Origin: Halochromatium sp.
GTDB taxonomy: Bacteria > Pseudomonadota > Gammaproteobacteria > Chromatiales > Chromatiaceae
Assembly: GCA_010912705.1 (NCBI GenBank)
Contig: POWB01000025.1
Location: 1-64,000 of the forward strand
Length of the DNA: 64,000 nt
Direction of reading: 5' to 3'
The translations under genes and the position numbers were made by a program. This document shows positions 63,321-64,000 of the stretch, one piece after another; positions within the stretch are counted from its first letter, which is position 1, and each line of letters starts with the position of its first letter. The notes beneath the pieces were generated by a model. It had not been told where the DNA came from, did no database searches, and saw only the letters and a program-made list of their open reading frames with translations.

Positions 63321-63635
63321 ATGAATAAGCGAGATGATGGGCGAGCGGTGTGGTCTGCTGATTCAGCGCTTGTCTTTGAGGTGGCTGCTGCTCGCATGAG
63401 CAGGTACATTGGCGAGACCGACCCTGAGGTTACTGAATACGGGGGCTTCGAGCGGGACTGCAACGATCGGGCAGTTCAGGCGCAGATGCGTCTCGCTGCG
63501 ATCAGAGATGAGCGTCGCCGGGTCGCAGCAATGCAGAGTTCAATTGCTGAAGATCTGCCAACTGTGAAGCAGTTGTTCGGCACGACCACTTTGGCTGCAC
63601 CCGTCGGTCGGCGTCAGCTCGTGCGTGGCGATTGA
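63321..63635 (+). CDS. Small protein of unknown function
   Basis: A 104-residue protein from ATG 63321 (GTG 63318 just upstream is alternative). The sequence is charged and mainly helical (DRAVQAQMRLAAIRDERRRV) with no signal peptide and no recognised family. It lies divergent to the nif operon and could share its control region, but no promoter was identified on this strand. Codon use is acceptable for the genome. Confidence 0.45.
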   Translation: MNKRDDGRAVWSADSALVFEVAAARMSRYIGETDPEVTEYGGFERDCNDRAVQAQMRLAAIRDERRRVAAMQSSIAEDLPTVKQLFGTTTLAAPVGRRQLVRGD

Positions 63636-63713
63636 GGGGCCAGGTGCGCAGCATGGTTGGCAGCGCCTATATCAAAGATCGCGATGCGGTTGGCGAGATC
63701 GATAAATGGGCAA

Positions 63714-64000
63714 TCATCGCAATGAGCCGCCCGGAAAAGATAGCGAGCCTAGCAACGGAGGCAATGGCAGACGAATAGTTTTTTCGTCGATCCAATCACG
63801 AATCATGCCGAACGCCGGGCCCTGTGCATAGAGGTAATCGATGCTGAGATGTTGATTGCGGCTGATCATCAGCTCGTTGCCTTGAGCATCGATGATCTTG
63901 TCTGATTCAGGATCAAAATCAGTCTCGCCGAGATACTTCTTGCGAATGTTGTCGATGATGAGATAACAGTCTTTGTCCGTTGGGTTCCGATAGACCCGCT
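63714..64000 (-). CDS. C-terminal part of a protein, truncated by the window edge
   Basis: A minus-strand frame enters from the right edge and ends at TGA (63714-63716), giving 94 residues in frame from codon 63998-63996. Segments include DKDCYLIIDNIRKKYLGETD, RNQHLSIDYLYAQGPAFGMI and RDWIDEKTIRLPLPPLLG. No family is recognised. A short opposite-strand frame from a GTG near 63642 to TAG 63779 overlaps its end and is considered a shadow. Confidence 0.5.
   Translation of the reverse strand, partial: RVYRNPTDKDCYLIIDNIRKKYLGETDFDPESDKIIDAQGNELMISRNQHLSIDYLYAQGPAFGMIRDWIDEKTIRLPLPPLLGSLSFPGGSLR

Noticed and set aside
63642..63779. 44-codon plus-strand frame near the right end
   Set aside because: Overlaps the end of a longer minus-strand frame with more protein-like sequence; no ribosome site or family similarity.

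Overview
The window is a high-GC chromosomal segment, apparently from a diazotrophic gammaproteobacterium. The nif gene order (nifV, a TPR gene, nifW, nifZ, nifM), the biotin cluster, the GTP-type PEP carboxykinase, the PHA-granule-type protein and the many regulatory proteins fit a purple sulfur bacterium (Chromatiales). That placement is inference from gene content; no rRNA, tRNA or photosynthesis gene lies in the window.

Left part (1-14.5 kb) is accessory and scarred. It holds fragments of a transposase and of a NadR-like AAA kinase, then two nearly identical Rpn/PD-(D/E)XK genes flanking a 1.5-kaa secreted protein (five SBBP repeats, lipase-like domain, two B-repeat-like domains, thrombospondin-3 calcium repeats). 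A KefB/KefF-type potassium efflux pair follows, then a zinc-ribbon plus DUF89 pair, a secreted orphan, a truncated marC, a glycosyltransferase and a Sel1/lytic transglycosylase protein.

Middle part (14.5-36.5 kb): a PilZ protein, a tandem pair of paralogous envelope proteins, ssb, rfbD, pckG, comF, a histidine phosphatase with a CobD-type aminotransferase, a 1510-residue membrane protein of unknown function, a FIST sensor with a hybrid histidine kinase, a Uma2 nuclease-like protein, and a GAF-GAF-SpoIIE phosphatase.

36.5-42.7 kb is a biotin locus, bioB-bioF-bioH-bioC then bioD, with a toxin-antitoxin pair inserted on the opposite strand between bioC and bioD. A BirA-operator-like sequence overlaps the likely bioB promoter. 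Opposite bioD, nadK and recN form an overlapping pair.

45.5-51.7 kb is the heat-shock cluster hrcA-grpE-dnaK-dnaJ followed by dapB. A perfect CIRCE element overlaps the start of the hrcA transcript, and a sigma-32-like promoter precedes dnaK, which suggests two layers of heat-shock control. Then come a Tat-type beta-lactamase-fold protein, a PHA-type protein, a RAYT transposase, prfB with its programmed +1 frameshift, lysS, a PsiE-type membrane protein, a DUF6279 lipoprotein and a DCC-family protein.

The right end (58.9-62.8 kb, minus strand) is a tightly overlapping nifV-TPR-nifW-nifZ-nifM operon. A candidate sigma-54 -24/-12 promoter and a perfect NifA upstream activator motif lie at plausible spacing upstream. 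The last kilobase holds a small orphan gene and the C-terminal part of a gene running off the right edge. Short slippage-prone tandem repeats recur through the window, both in coding and spacer DNA.
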